A program made the position numbers and the translations under genes. The notes beneath the pieces are model-generated. The model had not been told where the DNA came from. It was given only the letters and a program-made list of their open reading frames with translations, and made no database searches. Positions 61,993 through 64,000 of a DNA stretch of 64,000 nucleotides are shown here, piece after piece (within the stretch, counting starts at the first letter, position 1; each line of letters opens with the position of its first letter). The DNA is from JAIBJN01 sp963784175 (lineage in GTDB: Bacteria > Actinomycetota > Thermoleophilia > Gaiellales > Gaiellaceae), in NCBI GenBank assembly GCA_963784175.1, contig CAWAQJ010000014.1:62001-126000 (forward strand), given 5' to 3'.

Positions 61993-63194
61993 TACTTGCC
62001 GCGGAGGACCTGAAGAATCGTCCGGCGGGCGATCTGGATCGCCTCGTCGCGCTCCGCGGTGATCGGATCGTCGACGGCGGTGATAGACGGGTGGAGCCCG
62101 ACGCCGGTGATGTCGGCGCCCGCGGGCGTGACGTACTTCGCGGTCGTGAGCTTGAGCGCGCGGCCGTTGAGGAGCGGCGCGACTGTCTGCACGGAGGCCT
62201 TGCCGAAGGTGCGCTGCCCGACGAGGATCGCGCGGTCCTGGTCGAGGAGGGCGCCCGCCACGATCTCGGCCGCGCTCGCGCTCCCACCGTTCACGAGCGC
62301 GACGAGCGGCAGCTTCGGATGGGTCGGGAAGCCCGTGACGCGGTAGGTGTGCTCCTCCTCGTGCAGCCCGGACGTGCGGCAGACGATTCCGTCTCCGATG
62401 AAGACCGATGCGACGTCGACCGCCTGCGAGAGCAGGCCGCCGGGGTTGTCCCGCAGATCGATGATCGCCCCGGTCGCGCCCTTCGCGACCAGGCGCGATG
62501 TGGTGGCAGCCACCTGGTCGGCGGCACCGGCCGAGAACGAGAAGATGCGGATGTACGCGATCTTCTGCTTCTTCACCCTCAGCAGGCGCGCGCTGATGGG
62601 CGGCACAGCGATCTCCTTCCGGACGACCTCCACGTCGTACACCGCCTTCTTCGGCGGACGCCGAACGCGGAGGCGCACCACGGTTCCGGGCTGGCCCTTG
62701 AACAGTGTCAGGGCGCTCTCGAAGGGCTTGTCGGCGACCACGGCGCCGTCGATGCGGACGATCACGTCGCCCGGCTCGATCCCCGCGCTCTTGGCCGGAC
62801 CGGGATAGGCGGAGGTGACGACGAGCCCGCCGCTGGCCGGCCCCACGGTGAGGCCGATGCCGGAGTACGTCCCGTCCGTGCGGTCGCGGAGGTTCTCGAA
62901 CTCGGAGGCCGTGAGCACCTCTGTGTGGGGATCCTCCAGACCGTCGAGGATGCCGTCGACGGTCGGGCGCGCGAGCACCTCGGGATGGATCCAGCGGTAG
63001 TACGAGTCGTTCAGCTCCTCCCTGACCTCGTCGATCAGGTGGACCGACGGGTCGGCGGGACGCTGCGAAGCGGCCTGGCTCGCTTCCTGCTCGGACTGCG
63101 TGAGGACGAAGCCGAGGAGGAACGCGCCGACGACGACCACGGTCGCAGCGAGATAGCCGGCCGCCCGTCTCACAGGTCGCCCGTCTTCCGCCAT
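61992..63194 (-). CDS. Carboxy-terminal processing protease (peptidase S41)
   Basis: The 400-residue protein has an N-terminal membrane anchor (AGYLAATVVVVGAFLLGFVL), a PDZ domain (about residues 108-190, with IEPGDVIVRIDG) and the S41 core. The catalytic Ser is 305 (NGGSASAAEI) and Lys is 332 (RTFGKASVQ). It should act at the outer face of the membrane. Gene order ftsX-S41-rnr-smpB is common in actinobacteria and other Gram-positives. Confidence 0.93.
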   Translation of the reverse strand: MAEDGRPVRRAAGYLAATVVVVGAFLLGFVLTQSEQEASQAASQRPADPSVHLIDEVREELNDSYYRWIHPEVLARPTVDGILDGLEDPHTEVLTASEFENLRDRTDGTYSGIGLTVGPASGGLVVTSAYPGPAKSAGIEPGDVIVRIDGAVVADKPFESALTLFKGQPGTVVRLRVRRPPKKAVYDVEVVRKEIAVPPISARLLRVKKQKIAYIRIFSFSAGAADQVAATTSRLVAKGATGAIIDLRDNPGGLLSQAVDVASVFIGDGIVCRTSGLHEEEHTYRVTGFPTHPKLPLVALVNGGSASAAEIVAGALLDQDRAILVGQRTFGKASVQTVAPLLNGRALKLTTAKYVTPAGADITGVGLHPSITAVDDPITAERDEAIQIARRTILQVLRGK

Positions 63195-63219
63195 GCCGGG
63201 CCGACCGCCAGCACCGCCG

Positions 63220-64000
63220 TCAGATCCGCAGGAAGCGCCGCAGCGTGATGCCCGAGCCCGCGGCTCCCACGAGCAGGCTCACGGCGACGAGGATGAGGGC
63301 CACGACCGGGAAGCTCCACGCGTTGATGTCGTCCGGGCTTTCCACCCTGCCCATGATGCCTGGAAGCGCGAGCTCCTTCGCCGCCAGGAGCAGGATGACA
63401 GCGAGGACGGATCCGGCCAGGCCGCAGAGGATGCCCTCGAGCATGAACGGGGCGCGCACGAACCAGTTCGTGGCGCCGACGAGCTTCATCACCTCGATCT
63501 CGCGCCGCCGGGAGAAGATCGAGAGGCGAATCGTGTTGGCGATGAGGATGGTCGAGGCGATCAGGAGGATGACGCTCCCGACGAGGAAGATCCCGCCGAT
63601 GATCGTCGCCACCTGGAGCACCCGCTCCGCCTTCTTCTCGCCGTAGGTGACCTTCTCGACCCCCTGCGGAGGCGGATCGAGCGACCCGGCGATCGTCTTC
63701 ACCCTGTCCGCGTCGATCGGGATGACCTTGTAGGCGGGCGGCAGCGGGTTCCGCGCCAGGTTGCCCGCGAGGTCGGGGAAGCGCTTCTCCATCTCGGCGA
63801 GCGCTTCTTCCTTGGAGATGAAGTCGATCTCCTTCACGTCCGGGTTGCTGGCGAGCTGCGCCCGGACGGCGTCGATGTGCTGAGGCGTGGCCGCCTCGCC
63901 GCACGTGAGGTCGGTGCAGAAGTACACGTTGACGACGAGGTCCTTCTTGACGTGGTCCGTCCAGGAGATCACCCAGGTGCCCAGGGCGATGAAGAGCCCC
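63220..64000 (-). CDS. ftsX: Cell division protein FtsX, 5' end beyond the window
   Basis: The visible 260 residues cover the end of the first membrane helix (LGTWVISW), the extracellular domain with two Cys (FCTDLTCGEA), and the IDADRVKTIAGSLDPPPQGV region. Three more helices and the conserved FSRRREIEVMKLVGATNWFVRAPF loop follow. FtsX with FtsE forms the ABC-type complex that activates peptidoglycan hydrolases at the septum. The first codons and ftsE are outside the window. Confidence 0.93.
   Translation of the reverse strand, partial: GLFIALGTWVISWTDHVKKDLVVNVYFCTDLTCGEAATPQHIDAVRAQLASNPDVKEIDFISKEEALAEMEKRFPDLAGNLARNPLPPAYKVIPIDADRVKTIAGSLDPPPQGVEKVTYGEKKAERVLQVATIIGGIFLVGSVILLIASTILIANTIRLSIFSRRREIEVMKLVGATNWFVRAPFMLEGILCGLAGSVLAVILLLAAKELALPGIMGRVESPDDINAWSFPVVALILVAVSLLVGAAGSGITLRRFLRI

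Noticed and set aside
1..64000. CRISPR arrays, insertion sequences, prophage or integrase genes, rRNA and tRNA genes
   Set aside because: None seen: no regular spaced repeats, no transposase or integrase motifs, and no tRNA-like fold apart from tmRNA and its 3'-end copy.

Overview
The window is GC-rich throughout and densely coded. It looks like a chromosomal segment of a high-GC actinobacterium. Pointers are UTRA-type GntR regulators, a DUF3152 protein, Arg-rich antisense frames, GTG/TTG starts, and a microcompartment of the type known from Mycobacterium and Rhodococcus. A deep lineage such as Thermoleophilia is my guess from the secreted-protein style (Cys-Lys-x-Glu-Arg / FGKC proteins, LTQGYWKTH proteins) and cannot be proven here.

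Left part (1-26 kb). A MarR regulator faces a YceI / FMN reductase pair across a perfect inverted repeat. Then come cell-surface genes: an L,D-transpeptidase, an M64 metallopeptidase, an LTQGYWKTH protein, an ECF sigma factor with a membrane-anchored tail next to a small secreted protein, a DUF3152 protein with beta-repeats, an RTX-like protein and a secreted beta-propeller. Between them lie a PEP mutase/isocitrate lyase-type enzyme, an AAA/TPR/nucleotide cyclase regulator, an ArsR-AHSA1 fusion with its operator, a three-subunit molybdenum hydroxylase, an MFS pump and small stress-type proteins.

Middle part (26-39 kb). A glutamine amidotransferase is followed by a tightly coupled peptidase (pepD) / membrane protein / Dcu-type carrier / APC permease operon. 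Next come a phospholipase D-like enzyme, small membrane proteins, a bicupin and a glycosyltransferase, then the tmRNA gene ssrA. The last 31 nt of ssrA are repeated 2 kb downstream, bracketing the glycosyltransferase.

Right part (39-60 kb). A catabolic block lies between ssrA and its partner smpB. It starts with an FGGY kinase / GntR / Zn-dehydrogenase set and a TIM-barrel protein. Then comes a complete bacterial microcompartment locus of the RMM (aminoacetone / 1-amino-2-propanol utilisation) type: permease, acetamidase/formamidase, GntR, SDR, amino-alcohol kinase, two BMC-T, one BMC-H, one BMC-P, an unknown cargo-like protein, an acylating aldehyde dehydrogenase and a class III aminotransferase/phospho-lyase. 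After it sit an FAD amine oxidase-like gene and a glycerophosphodiesterase / glycerol kinase-like / GlpD group.

The right end (59.6-64 kb) is housekeeping: smpB, rnr, a carboxy-terminal processing protease and ftsX, cut by the window edge. Five genes carry six single-base frame breaks in otherwise intact reading frames, four of them in the microcompartment locus. The clustering and clean nature of these breaks suggest sequence errors rather than decay.
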